From CAYVUM01 sp964619055 (lineage in GTDB: Bacteria; Pseudomonadota; Alphaproteobacteria; Rhodospirillales; Defluviicoccaceae), in contig CAZUDB010000041.1 of the NCBI GenBank assembly GCA_964619055.1, positions 1 to 32,725 of the forward strand: DNA of 32,725 nt, read 5' to 3'. The notes beneath the pieces are model-generated. The model was not told the DNA's origin. It was given only the letters and a program-made list of their open reading frames with translations, and did no database searches. The position numbers and the translations under genes are program-made. Below, piece after piece: positions 1 through 7,720 of the stretch (its first letter is position 1; every line of letters begins with the position of its first letter).

Positions 1-1
1 C

Positions 2-388
2 CTAGGATTTATCCGCGACGTCGTCGTCAATGTGTTCGATTACCTCGCCGATGTCGTCGTCGTCCTCGCCCAGTTCGGAAGTGTCCTCAATGACATCATC
101 GTCCTCAGACTCGATTTCATCAATGCCGTCGCCCTCGGCCACATCGTCGCTGTCCTCAACGTCCGCAAACTCTTCCGCCTCCTCCAGCTCAGGCGCCGCC
201 TGGGCCACGGCCGCAACCGCCATTTCCGGCTCAGGCCGCGAGGCCGCGCCCCGTGTCCGCTTGGGCTGGCGCTCGGGATCGAAAACGGTCGCGCAAATGG
301 GGCAGACGATCGGACTGCGGTGCAGATCATAAAACCGGGCCCCACAGTTCTGACAGGTCCGCTTCGTCCCCCATTCCGCCTTTGCCAA
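2..388 (-). CDS. FYDLN-acid family small acidic protein (TIGR02300 type)
   Basis: A 128-residue protein of a family found mainly in alphaproteobacteria; its molecular role is unknown. Two CX2C pairs (Cys12/Cys15 and Cys29/Cys32) surround a FYDLH motif at residues 19-23, which looks like a small zinc ribbon. Residues from about 70 onward form a low-complexity Asp/Glu tail. The start is a TTG at 388-386, chosen because AGGAGAG ends about 5 nt upstream and the N-terminus MAKAEWGTKR fits the family. The stop codon lies at the window edge, so the gene is complete. It is divergent from aroA, a neighbour often seen in alphaproteobacteria. The usual family motif ends in Asn (FYDLN); here it ends in His. 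The family call is strong, and no function can be given. Confidence 0.88.
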   Translation of the reverse strand: MAKAEWGTKRTCQNCGARFYDLHRSPIVCPICATVFDPERQPKRTRGAASRPEPEMAVAAVAQAAPELEEAEEFADVEDSDDVAEGDGIDEIESEDDDVIEDTSELGEDDDDIGEVIEHIDDDVADKS

Positions 389-428
389 GATGTCTCTCCT
401 GCGTGTCGTTGCTCACTAGTGGTCAGCG

Positions 429-457
429 CACTTGCCATGATGGTGCGCTGCTGTCAA
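429..457 (-). promoter_or_regulatory. Candidate promoter of the FYDLN-acid gene
   Basis: On the minus strand a perfect TTGACA (457-452) is followed, after 17 nt, by CAAGTG (434-429), a poor -10 match. It lies in the 102-nt divergent gap shared with aroA. The -35 is convincing and the -10 is not, so this is tentative. Confidence 0.3.
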
Positions 458-490
458 AAGCAAAACACACACGTTGACTGTTGACCCCCC

Positions 491-1825
491 ATGTCCGCCC
501 TCGTTTCCCACGCTGCGCCCCCACTCTCCGGCCGCATCCGCGTTCCCGGCGACAAGTCGATTTCCCATCGCGCGGTCCTGTTCGGCCTGCTCTCCGTTGG
601 CGAAACCCGGATCGACGGCCTCCTTGAAAGCGAAGATGTCCTGGCTACGGTTGCGGCCGCCCGAGCCTTCGGTGCCCACGTCTCGCGGTCAACCGAAGCG
701 GGTTCGCAGGCTTGGTCGGTCCACGGTGTGGGTCTCGGCGGACTCGACGAACCGGATTCTGTGCTGGATATGGGCAATGCTGGCACCGCAGCGCGACTTC
801 TGATCGGCGTCGCTGCCGGGCAGGCCATCACGACATTTTTCACGGGTGATGCGTCCTTACGTCGTCGCCCTATGGAACGGGTGCTGGCACCGCTTCGCCA
901 AATGGGCGCCACGTTCCTGGCGCGCACCGGCAGCCGCCTACCGCTCGCCGTGACAGGTGCGAGCACCCTTGGCCCGATTGTTTACGAAACACCCATGGCG
1001 TCAGCCCAGGTCAAGTCGGCCGTCGTTTTGGCGGGGCTCACCGCACCAGGCGAGACTACGGTTGTCGAATCCGAGCCCACCCGCGACCATACGGAACGGA
1101 TGCTGGGCCGGTTCGGTGCCACGGTGTCGGTCGAGCCGACGCCCTCCGGCGGCCGGCGCGTCACCGTTCAAGGCCAGCCGGAGTTAACCGCCACGGACGT
1201 GGCCGTGCCTGCCGACCCGTCATCGGCGGCGTTCCCGTTGGTGGCCGCCCTACTCGTGCCGCAGTCGGCGGTAACCGTGGAGCATGTTGGCACCAATCCG
1301 CTGCGAACGGGCCTGCTGACCACGCTCGCTGAAATGGGAGCCCTGGTGTCAGCCGGTGGCGACCACGACGTCGGTGGCGAGCCCCAAGCCGATCTAACTG
1401 CGTCGTCCAGTTCCCTAGTCGGTGTCAGCGTGCCGCCTGAGCGCATCCCGACGATGATTGATGAGATCCCGATCCTGGCCATCGCCGCCGCCTGTGCCGA
1501 CGGGCCGACCTACCTCTCGGGACTGGCCGAGTTGCGGGTTAAAGAAAGCGACCGGCTGTCGGCCATTGCCGCCGGGCTCTCCGTCTGTGGCGTCCGGGTC
1601 GACGAAGGTCCGGACAGCCTGATCATTCATGGCACAGGTCGCCCTCCGGCCGGTGGGGCCACTGTTGCGGTCCACATGGATCATCGCATCGCCATGGCGT
1701 TTTTGGTCCTCGGTATGGTTACCGACGCCCCGGTCGCCATTGACGACCCCAGCGCCATTGCCACAAGTTTCCCCGATTTCGTCGCTCTTATGTCCGGCCT
1801 CGGCGCCGAGTTCCGCCAAGCCTGA
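491..1825 (+). CDS. aroA: 3-phosphoshikimate 1-carboxyvinyltransferase (EPSP synthase), class II-like
   Basis: Joins phosphoenolpyruvate to shikimate-3-phosphate, the sixth step of the shikimate pathway, in the cytoplasm. The 444 residues cover the full family length. Landmarks are the GDKSISHRA substrate loop (20-28), MGNAGTAARL (94-103), RPMERV, the PMASAQVKSAV stretch, the conserved ELRVKESDRL loop, and HMDHRIAM near the C-terminus. RPMERV and the overall pattern resemble class II enzymes such as that of Agrobacterium CP4. However, residue 98 of the NAGTA loop is Gly, where the CP4 enzyme has the Ala linked to glyphosate insensitivity. There is no clear Shine-Dalgarno sequence before the ATG. 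The gene ends 32 nt before cmk, so the two are likely co-transcribed. Confidence 0.97.
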   Translation: MSALVSHAAPPLSGRIRVPGDKSISHRAVLFGLLSVGETRIDGLLESEDVLATVAAARAFGAHVSRSTEAGSQAWSVHGVGLGGLDEPDSVLDMGNAGTAARLLIGVAAGQAITTFFTGDASLRRRPMERVLAPLRQMGATFLARTGSRLPLAVTGASTLGPIVYETPMASAQVKSAVVLAGLTAPGETTVVESEPTRDHTERMLGRFGATVSVEPTPSGGRRVTVQGQPELTATDVAVPADPSSAAFPLVAALLVPQSAVTVEHVGTNPLRTGLLTTLAEMGALVSAGGDHDVGGEPQADLTASSSSLVGVSVPPERIPTMIDEIPILAIAAACADGPTYLSGLAELRVKESDRLSAIAAGLSVCGVRVDEGPDSLIIHGTGRPPAGGATVAVHMDHRIAMAFLVLGMVTDAPVAIDDPSAIATSFPDFVALMSGLGAEFRQA

Positions 1826-1857
1826 CGCTCCACTCAGGGACCTCGTTTCGAACACCC

Positions 1858-2538
1858 ATGCCCGGCTTCATCATCGCCATCGACGGCCCCGCGGCATCGG
1901 GAAAAGGCACGCTCGCGCGCCGGATTGCTGACCATTTCGGCCTCGCCTACCTGGATACAGGCCTCATGTACCGCGCCACCGGCATCCGTGTCCTTCGCGC
2001 GGCCGGCAATCCGTCGGACCCCAGAGATGCCGAGTTCGCGGCGGAGCAGCTTGAGTTTTCCGACCTTAGCGATCCTGACTTGCGCCTCGACACAACCGCC
2101 GGCGCCGCATCGCAAGTCGCCGCCATGCCGGCGGTGCGCGACATCCTGGTGAGCCGACAACGCGCCTTCGCCGCCGAACCTCCCCCCGGGCAAAAGGGCG
2201 TGGTTCTTGACGGCCGAGACATCGGCACGGTCGTGTGCCCCGATGCCGATGCGAAGCTGTTCATCACAGCCAGTCCGAAAATCCGAGCCGACAGAAGGGC
2301 GAAAGAGTTGAAGGCGCGCGGTCTGGACGTTATAGATAGCGACGTCTTGCGGGAGATGCGGGCTCGGGATGCGCGCGACTCCGGTCGCAGCGTCGCGCCA
2401 CTTCGTCCGGCCGATGACGCCACGGTCGTCGACACCAGCGACCTTGATGCAGATCAGGTCTTCCAGGTTGCGCTTAGCATTCTTCGCGATCGCTGCCCGG
2501 GGCTTTCTGCGCTGGAGCGACTATCTGGGTCGTCGTGA
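1858..2538 (+). CDS. cmk: Cytidylate kinase
   Basis: Phosphorylates CMP and dCMP with ATP in pyrimidine nucleotide salvage and supply. The 226-residue protein starts with an NMP-kinase P-loop, GPAASGKGT at about residues 10-18. It continues with the YLDTGLMYRA nucleoside-binding motif (around 31-40), then VVLDGRDIGTVV and the DRRAKE lid region, and is of normal length. The ATG at 1858 gives the canonical MPGFIIAIDGPAASGKG opening, although no strong Shine-Dalgarno sequence precedes it. It sits between aroA and rpsA, an order widespread in proteobacteria. The 118-nt gap to rpsA leaves room for a separate rpsA promoter, but I could not pick one with confidence. Confidence 0.97.
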   Translation: MPGFIIAIDGPAASGKGTLARRIADHFGLAYLDTGLMYRATGIRVLRAAGNPSDPRDAEFAAEQLEFSDLSDPDLRLDTTAGAASQVAAMPAVRDILVSRQRAFAAEPPPGQKGVVLDGRDIGTVVCPDADAKLFITASPKIRADRRAKELKARGLDVIDSDVLREMRARDARDSGRSVAPLRPADDATVVDTSDLDADQVFQVALSILRDRCPGLSALERLSGSS

Positions 2539-2656
2539 GTCACCGGGTCGGCGCCGAAGACGACAGTACACCAGTGCGGATGGCGTGGCCCGCCGGTTCA
2601 CGAAGCGGTTTGGGCCGCACCGCGCTATTTGGATTAACGTGTTAAGGCAAGCTGCA

Positions 2657-4465
2657 ATGATCACAAGTGCGACCGAGCAATCCGCAGAGTCCTCCCCAGC
2701 CATTCCGGTGGACGGCCCACCCGATGCCCACCATGAGGACTTCGCCGCCCTTCTGGACGAGTCGCTAGGGGCCGGAGAGGGCTTCGAGGGGCAGGTCGTT
2801 CGAGGTGTTGTGGTCCGCATCGACAGCGACATGGCCGTTATCGACGTTGGTCTGAAGTCGGAAGGTCGCATCCCGCTGAAGGAGTTTGCGCCACCCGGCA
2901 AGCCCATCGAATTGCAGCCGGGCGAGAACGTGGACGTGTTCGTGGAGCGTTACGAGGACAAAGATGGCCTCGTCATGCTGAGTCGCGAGAAGGCCCGCCG
3001 CGAGGAAGCCTGGACAAAGCTGGAGCAAGCCTTCAAAGGCGGCGAACGGGTTAACGGCAGCATTTTTGGTCGGGTCAAGGGTGGATTCATCGTTGATCTG
3101 TCAGGCGCCGTCGCCTTCCTGCCTGGGAGTCAAGTGGATATCCGACCAGTCCGCGACGTGACCCCTCTCATGAACACACCGCAGCCCTTCCAGATCCTAA
3201 AAATGGACCGCAGTCGCAACAATATCGTGGTGTCCCGGCGAGCGGTTCTGGAAGAAACCCGCGCCGAGGATCGCTCTAAGCTGATCGCCAACTTGAAGGA
3301 AGGGCAAATTCTCGAAGGTGTGGTCAAGAACATCACCGACTACGGCGCGTTCATTGATCTCGGCGGCGTCGATGGTTTGCTCCATGTCACTGACATTTCG
3401 TGGCGTCGCATCAACCATCCGTCTGAAGCCCTGACCATCGGTCAGACCGTGAAGGTGCAGGTGATCCGCTTTAACGCCGAAACGCAGCGGATCTCGCTCG
3501 GCATGAAGCAGTTGGAGGAGGACCCGTGGTCGGGCGTCGACATCAAGTATCCCGTAGGCGCCAAGTTCAATGGGCGGGTCACCAACATCACGGACTATGG
3601 TGCCTTCGTTGAGTTGGAGCCCGGCGTAGAAGGGCTCGTCCACGTTTCGGAGATGAGTTGGACCAAAAAGAACGTCCATCCAGGCAAGATCGTCTCCACG
3701 AGCCAGGAAGTCGAGGTGGCTATCCTGGACGTGGATCCGGACAAGCGCCGCATCAGTCTCGGCCTTAAACAATGCATGGCCAACCCGTGGGAGAGCTTCC
3801 TGGAGGCGCACCCCGTGGGCTCCGAGGTGGAGGGCGAAGTCAAGAACATCACCGAATTCGGCCTGTTCCTCGGCTTTGCCGGCGAAATCGACGGCATGGT
3901 TCACATTTCCGACTTGGCCTGGGAAAAAGCCGGCGAAGAGGCGCTGAACGACTACAACAAAGGTGACATGGTCCGCGCCAAGGTTCTGGACGTGGACATC
4001 GACAAGGAACGGATCAGCCTCGGCGTTAAGCAACTGGCCGATGATCCGTTCGAAAGCGGCGCCGAAAATGTTAAGAAGGGTCAGATCGTTACATGCACCG
4101 TCACCAGCGTCCTTGATGGTGGTGTCGATGTAGAATTGATGGACGGGGTGCCCGGCTTTATCCGCCGCAACGAATTGTCTCGGGACCGCGGCGAGCAGCG
4201 GGCGGACCGCTTCGCGCCGGGAGAAAAGATCGACGCCAAGGTGGTCCAGGTCGATCGCAGCGGCCGGCGTATTCTTCTCTCGGTCAAGGCGTTGGAGGTC
4301 GAGGAGGAGAAGAAGGCCGTTGCCGAATATGGCTCCACGGACTCCGGCGCCAGCCTCGGGGATATCCTCGGTGCCGCCATAAAGGAAAAGCGGGAGGCCG
4401 CCCAGCGCGCTGCCGCCAACGCCGCCGAGGACGATGGAGACGAGACCGCCAGCGATGCTACGTAA
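2657..4465 (+). CDS. rpsA: 30S ribosomal protein S1
   Basis: Binds mRNA on the small ribosomal subunit and helps initiation on structured leaders. The 602 residues hold six S1 (OB-fold) repeats at roughly 44-112, 130-195, 215-285, 300-372, 387-460 and 474-545. Repeats 3 to 5 carry the repeated NITDYGAF or NITEFGLF signature and the VDGLLHVTDISW-like strand. The reading frame is open further upstream, into cmk. The ATG at 2657 is chosen because AAGG lies about 9 nt before it and the upstream part merely shadows cmk. With this start the protein is about 45 residues longer than E. coli S1 (557). The extra length is divided between a polar N-terminal leader and an Ala/Asp-rich C-terminal tail. 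Essential and usually highly expressed in this family. Confidence 0.97.
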   Translation: MITSATEQSAESSPAIPVDGPPDAHHEDFAALLDESLGAGEGFEGQVVRGVVVRIDSDMAVIDVGLKSEGRIPLKEFAPPGKPIELQPGENVDVFVERYEDKDGLVMLSREKARREEAWTKLEQAFKGGERVNGSIFGRVKGGFIVDLSGAVAFLPGSQVDIRPVRDVTPLMNTPQPFQILKMDRSRNNIVVSRRAVLEETRAEDRSKLIANLKEGQILEGVVKNITDYGAFIDLGGVDGLLHVTDISWRRINHPSEALTIGQTVKVQVIRFNAETQRISLGMKQLEEDPWSGVDIKYPVGAKFNGRVTNITDYGAFVELEPGVEGLVHVSEMSWTKKNVHPGKIVSTSQEVEVAILDVDPDKRRISLGLKQCMANPWESFLEAHPVGSEVEGEVKNITEFGLFLGFAGEIDGMVHISDLAWEKAGEEALNDYNKGDMVRAKVLDVDIDKERISLGVKQLADDPFESGAENVKKGQIVTCTVTSVLDGGVDVELMDGVPGFIRRNELSRDRGEQRADRFAPGEKIDAKVVQVDRSGRRILLSVKALEVEEEKKAVAEYGSTDSGASLGDILGAAIKEKREAAQRAAANAAEDDGDETASDAT

Positions 4466-4492
4466 GCCGACTGCGCCCCATCGACATCTATC

Positions 4493-5413
4493 ATGTCGCT
4501 AAGCGCGGACATCGTCGTCGACCGGCGCCGTTTGAAGCGGCGCTTGGTGGTGTGGCAGATCGTCGCCGTGCTGTCTCTTATTGCAGGGGCGATCGTCGTT
4601 TTCGCCCAGAGCAATGGGCCCGGACAGGTCCTTCGGATTGGCCCCTACGTGGCCGTGGTCAGCGTAGAAGGCGTGATCATCGACGACCGCGATCGCGCAC
4701 TCCTGTTCCGCCGTCTCGCCGAGGATGACGACGTTCGCGCTGTCTTGGTTCGGATCGACAGTCCCGGCGGTACTGCTGTGGGTGGCGAAGCGCTCTTTCG
4801 CCAGATTCGGAGCGTGGCAGAGGTCAAACCGGTGGTGGCTGTCATGCGGAGCTTGGCCACATCGGCCGCCTACATGGCCGCGATCGCCAGCGATCACATC
4901 ATCGCGCGCTCCAGCACAATCACCGGTTCCATCGGCGTGCTGTTGCAAACCACGGACGTGACAACGCTGCTGGACAGCATCGGCGTGAAGCCGGAAGCGA
5001 TCAAAAGCACTCCGCTGAAGGCACAGCCAAACCCGCTGGAGCCTTTTAGCGAGGAGGCACGTCGCGCAACTCAAGCCGTGGTCGACGATATCTACGCGAT
5101 GTTTGTCGAAATGGTCGTTGACCGCCGCAGCGCTGCACTCAGTGGTAACACTACGTTCGCCGATGGTCGTGTTTTCACGGGTCGCCAGGCCAAAGAACTC
5201 GGCTTGATCGACGCAATCGGAGGTGAGACGGAAGCGCGCAGCTGGCTTGCCGAACAGCGGGACATTGATCCCCGATTGCCGTTGCGCGAGCGCGCGCTTG
5301 ATCGCGACCACCGCAGCGTGGCCGAATTCGTATTGCAACTTCTTGGAAACGCATTCTTTTCGGGCGCACACCAACTTGACGGCGTGGTGTCGGTCTGGCA
5401 CCCTAGCAATTAA
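4493..5413 (+). CDS. sppA: Signal peptide peptidase SppA, short (36K) type
   Basis: Membrane-bound serine protease that degrades cleaved signal peptides. The 306-residue protein has one N-terminal membrane anchor (about residues 18-38) and a ClpP/crotonase-like protease fold. The IDSPGG strand (88-93) precedes the nucleophile, proposed as Ser124 in ATSAAYMAA. The general-base lysine is proposed as Lys171 in the IKSTPLK stretch, and TGSIGV (144-149) is the usual conserved turn. The length fits the short, single-domain form rather than the 67K tandem-domain form of E. coli. It starts 27 nt after rpsA and is followed by ihfB. The family call is firm; the catalytic residue numbers come from motif alignment by eye. 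Confidence 0.93.
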   Translation: MSLSADIVVDRRRLKRRLVVWQIVAVLSLIAGAIVVFAQSNGPGQVLRIGPYVAVVSVEGVIIDDRDRALLFRRLAEDDDVRAVLVRIDSPGGTAVGGEALFRQIRSVAEVKPVVAVMRSLATSAAYMAAIASDHIIARSSTITGSIGVLLQTTDVTTLLDSIGVKPEAIKSTPLKAQPNPLEPFSEEARRATQAVVDDIYAMFVEMVVDRRSAALSGNTTFADGRVFTGRQAKELGLIDAIGGETEARSWLAEQRDIDPRLPLRERALDRDHRSVAEFVLQLLGNAFFSGAHQLDGVVSVWHPSN

Positions 5414-5500
5414 GCGTAGGCTAACGTTGGGGGTCGGCATGGTTTTGGGCGGTTGACCGAAGCGGCGTGCTGTGCGTGAGGGGGGGAGGAGACGCAACCG

Positions 5501-5785
5501 GTGACCAAGTCCGAATTGATCGCCCGCCTCGCTGCGGCTAATCCCCATCTGTACCATCGCGACGTGGAGCGAATTGTTACCACCGTGTTTGAGGAGATCA
5601 CCGTCGCACTCGCCCGCGGGGACCGGGTGGAATTGCGGGGCTTTGGCGCCTTTTCCGTGAAGGAACGGGAGGCTCGGGTCGGGCGCAACCCACGGACGGG
5701 TGAATCTGTGGACGTCGACGCGAAGCATGTTCCTTACTTCAAAACCGGCAAGCAGCTGCGCGAACGATTGAACACTGACGAGTGA
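5501..5785 (+). CDS. ihfB: Integration host factor subunit beta
   Basis: DNA-bending subunit that pairs with IhfA in nucleoid structure, transcription and recombination. The 94 residues match the HU/IHF fold throughout. The first part is two helices. The RGFGAFSVKE strand and the arm follow, with Pro in RVGRNPRTG at the DNA-intercalating tip, and the C-terminal helix is VPYFKTGKQLRERLN. The start is GTG at 5501, with a strong GGAGGAG ribosome-binding site about 8-9 nt upstream. The rpsA-to-ihfB neighbourhood is typical of proteobacteria and separates this gene from HU and ihfA. The coding sequence is unremarkable apart from its GTG start. Confidence 0.95.
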   Translation: MTKSELIARLAAANPHLYHRDVERIVTTVFEEITVALARGDRVELRGFGAFSVKEREARVGRNPRTGESVDVDAKHVPYFKTGKQLRERLNTDE

Positions 5786-5869
5786 GATCTGCCGTCGGCC
5801 CGCCCGTCCTTTCCTCACCGCTGCCGGCGGATGCGACAAACAACAACTGGGTATTAGGCGGAGGAAACC

Positions 5870-6208
5870 TTGGCCACGGTGTTTTGGATCTTGCTGATCG
5901 TCGTGACGGTCGTGTGCACCGCATTCACCGTTAATAATCCCCACAATGTCGCGGTTGATTTCTGGCCCTTGGCGCGGGCCGAGTTGCCACTGTTCGCTAT
6001 TGTCCTGGCAGCTGTGGCGCTCGGATTCATTTTTGGCGCCATTGTTGCCTGGTTCGGTTTTGGGCGGACGCGCCGGCGCATGCGGGAAAAATCACGTCAG
6101 CTGGAAACGGCTGGTCGTGAGGTGGCCGTCCTCAAGCGTCGGGTGGAGAAGTTCGAGGAGGCCGAAAAACAGGCTGCCCTGCCGCCGCCATCGGCAACGG
6201 CGGCTTAA
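5870..6208 (+). CDS. lapA: LapA-domain (DUF1049) inner-membrane protein
   Basis: Small membrane protein of the LapA family, which in E. coli works with LapB to set lipopolysaccharide levels through LpxC turnover. The 112 residues contain two membrane helices (about 4-22 and 41-64) separated by the family motif VNNPHNVAVDFWP. A charged, probably coiled-coil cytoplasmic tail follows (about 68-100). The start is TTG at 5870, supported by GGAGG 5 nt upstream, and no in-frame ATG lies close by. Its place directly after ihfB is a common alphaproteobacterial order. The functional link to LpxC control is inferred from the family and has not been tested in this lineage. A LapB partner is not in this window. 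Confidence 0.85.
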   Translation: MATVFWILLIVVTVVCTAFTVNNPHNVAVDFWPLARAELPLFAIVLAAVALGFIFGAIVAWFGFGRTRRRMREKSRQLETAGREVAVLKRRVEKFEEAEKQAALPPPSATAA

Positions 6209-6238
6209 GCGGAGCTCCTTTGATGACGGTGGCGGTCC

Positions 6239-6961
6239 ATGGAACCCGCTGAACGCATATTCGTCGCCCTTGATACGGTCGAACTCGATGATGCTGTTGC
6301 CCTTGCGCGCCGCCTTGCGGGACGGGTCGGTGGTGTCAAGATCGGCAAAGAGATCTTCACCGCCCACGGCCCGGCCGGCTACCGGCGCATCGCCGATGTT
6401 GGCATGCCGATCTTTCTGGATCTCAAGTTCCACGATATCCCCAATACGGTCGCCGGTGCGGTGACCGCAGCGCTGGCGCTGCGTCCTGCCTTTGTGAACG
6501 TCCACGCACTGGGCGGCGCGGCGATGCTTCGGGCTGCGGCCGAGGCTGCGGTCGCAGGCGGTCCGGATCGGCCTCGCGTTCTCGCTGTAACGGTGTTGAC
6601 GTCGTTGGGCGACGCCGACCTAGAGATGATCGGGCTTGATGGCTCGGTGCTGTCCAATGTCACCCGGCTGGCAACGTTGGCGAAATCCTGCGGCCTGGAC
6701 GGCGCCATCTGCGCCGTTGCCGACATCATGGCCGTGCGAGGGGCCTGCGGCAGTGACTTCTTGCTGATGGTACCTGGCGTGAGGCCGAGTTGGGCCGGCA
6801 TCGACGATCACAAGCGCGTTCTGGCGCCGGGCGAAGCCGTCGCGCTTGGCGCGGACCTTCTTGTCATCGGTCGCCCGATCACGCGTGCGAACGATCCACT
6901 TGCAGCAGTGGACCGAATTGCCGACGAGATCGCCAACGTCAGCCCCGCAACCGCCGGCTGA
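6239..6961 (+). CDS. pyrF: Orotidine 5'-phosphate decarboxylase
   Basis: Converts OMP to UMP, the last step of de novo pyrimidine synthesis. The 240-residue TIM barrel shows ALD at residues 10-12, KIG at 34-36 and the signature DLKFHDIPNT at 61-70. Asp61, Lys63 and Asp66 of that signature have the same spacing as the catalytic Asp-Lys-Asp set of E. coli PyrF. The phosphate-binding end is present as VPGVRP and IGRPI. It begins 30 nt after lapA and ends 17 nt before trpF, so it is very probably part of the same transcript. It brings a pyrimidine gene into what is otherwise a trp block; lapA or ihfB followed directly by trpF is common elsewhere. Confidence 0.97.
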   Translation: MEPAERIFVALDTVELDDAVALARRLAGRVGGVKIGKEIFTAHGPAGYRRIADVGMPIFLDLKFHDIPNTVAGAVTAALALRPAFVNVHALGGAAMLRAAAEAAVAGGPDRPRVLAVTVLTSLGDADLEMIGLDGSVLSNVTRLATLAKSCGLDGAICAVADIMAVRGACGSDFLLMVPGVRPSWAGIDDHKRVLAPGEAVALGADLLVIGRPITRANDPLAAVDRIADEIANVSPATAG

Positions 6962-6978
6962 CGCTCGACGGAAAAGCC

Positions 6979-7617
6979 ATGGCCATCGGCGTCAAGATTT
7001 GCGGCCTCTCAACGCCAGAGAGCGTGGACGCGGCGGTCCGGGCCGGTACTCGATATGTCGGTTTCGTGTTCTTTCCATCATCGCCACGGGCTGTCGCCAT
7101 TGATACGGCGGCGGGGTTGATGGCTCGTGCCGGCTCCGGCGTTACGCGGGTGGGTGTCGTCGTGGACGCAGATGATGACCTTCTGGACCGGATCGTTGCG
7201 ATCGGTGCCGACCTGATTCAGGCGCATGGACAGGAATCGCCGGAGCGAATTGCGGAAATGCGTGCCAGATTTGGCCGGCCCGTCATGAAAGGCCTCGCCA
7301 TCGGCACGGCGGACGATGTCGTGACCTCCGCCCGCTATGATGGGGTTGCGGACCGGCTGTTATTTGATGCCCGACCGCCGCCACACGCCACTCGTCCGGG
7401 TGGCAACGCAGCGTCCTTCGACCCGGCCCTAATTGCCGACCACCACTGGAGCACACCTTGGCTTCTGGCAGGCGGTCTCACCGTGGAAACTATGGCGGAT
7501 GCCGTGGCAGCCTCTGGCGCCCGGGAGGTCGACGTCTCCTCCGGTGTGGAAACGGCGCCTGGTGTCAAAAGCATCGCGAAAATCACCCGTTTTTTGCAGA
7601 AAGCCGGCACGTTGTAG
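6979..7617 (+). CDS. trpF: Phosphoribosylanthranilate isomerase
   Basis: Third step of tryptophan synthesis from anthranilate, an Amadori rearrangement of phosphoribosylanthranilate. The 212 residues have the general-base Cys8 in VKICGL and the general-acid Asp130 in LLFDA. The phosphate-binding end is the AGGL and DVSSGVE segments. The frame is open further upstream, but ATG 6979 is chosen because the protein then begins MAIGVKICGL, exactly as the family does. The upstream part shadows pyrF. It is separated from trpB by 103 nt, in which a possible promoter is visible. The anthranilate-end genes trpE, trpG, trpD and trpC are not here, so the pathway is split across the genome, as is usual in alphaproteobacteria. 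Confidence 0.96.
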   Translation: MAIGVKICGLSTPESVDAAVRAGTRYVGFVFFPSSPRAVAIDTAAGLMARAGSGVTRVGVVVDADDDLLDRIVAIGADLIQAHGQESPERIAEMRARFGRPVMKGLAIGTADDVVTSARYDGVADRLLFDARPPPHATRPGGNAASFDPALIADHHWSTPWLLAGGLTVETMADAVAASGAREVDVSSGVETAPGVKSIAKITRFLQKAGTL

Positions 7618-7658
7618 CCGGCGAACCGGATCGAGCGACTGACATGACGCTTTCCAGC

Positions 7659-7686
7659 TTGGTGCTGGCGCCCCCATCTCTATAAC
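7659..7686 (+). promoter_or_regulatory. Candidate internal promoter before trpB
   Basis: TTGGTG (7659-7664), 16 nt, then TATAAC (7681-7686), which matches the -10 consensus at five of six positions. It lies in the 103-nt trpF-trpB gap, 34 nt before the trpB ATG, and could allow trpBA-accD-folC to be expressed separately. Judged by eye only. Confidence 0.4.
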
Positions 7687-7720
7687 TGGATCAACCTAAC
7701 CACGAGATCGATTGCGGATC

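Noticed and set aside
3197..4033. Long minus-strand open frame opposite rpsA
   Set aside because: It is antisense to six well-formed S1 repeats and has no recognisable protein features.
4499..5944. Long minus-strand open frame opposite sppA and ihfB
   Set aside because: It mirrors plus-strand genes with clear families, has no domain of its own, and long antisense frames are common in GC-rich DNA.
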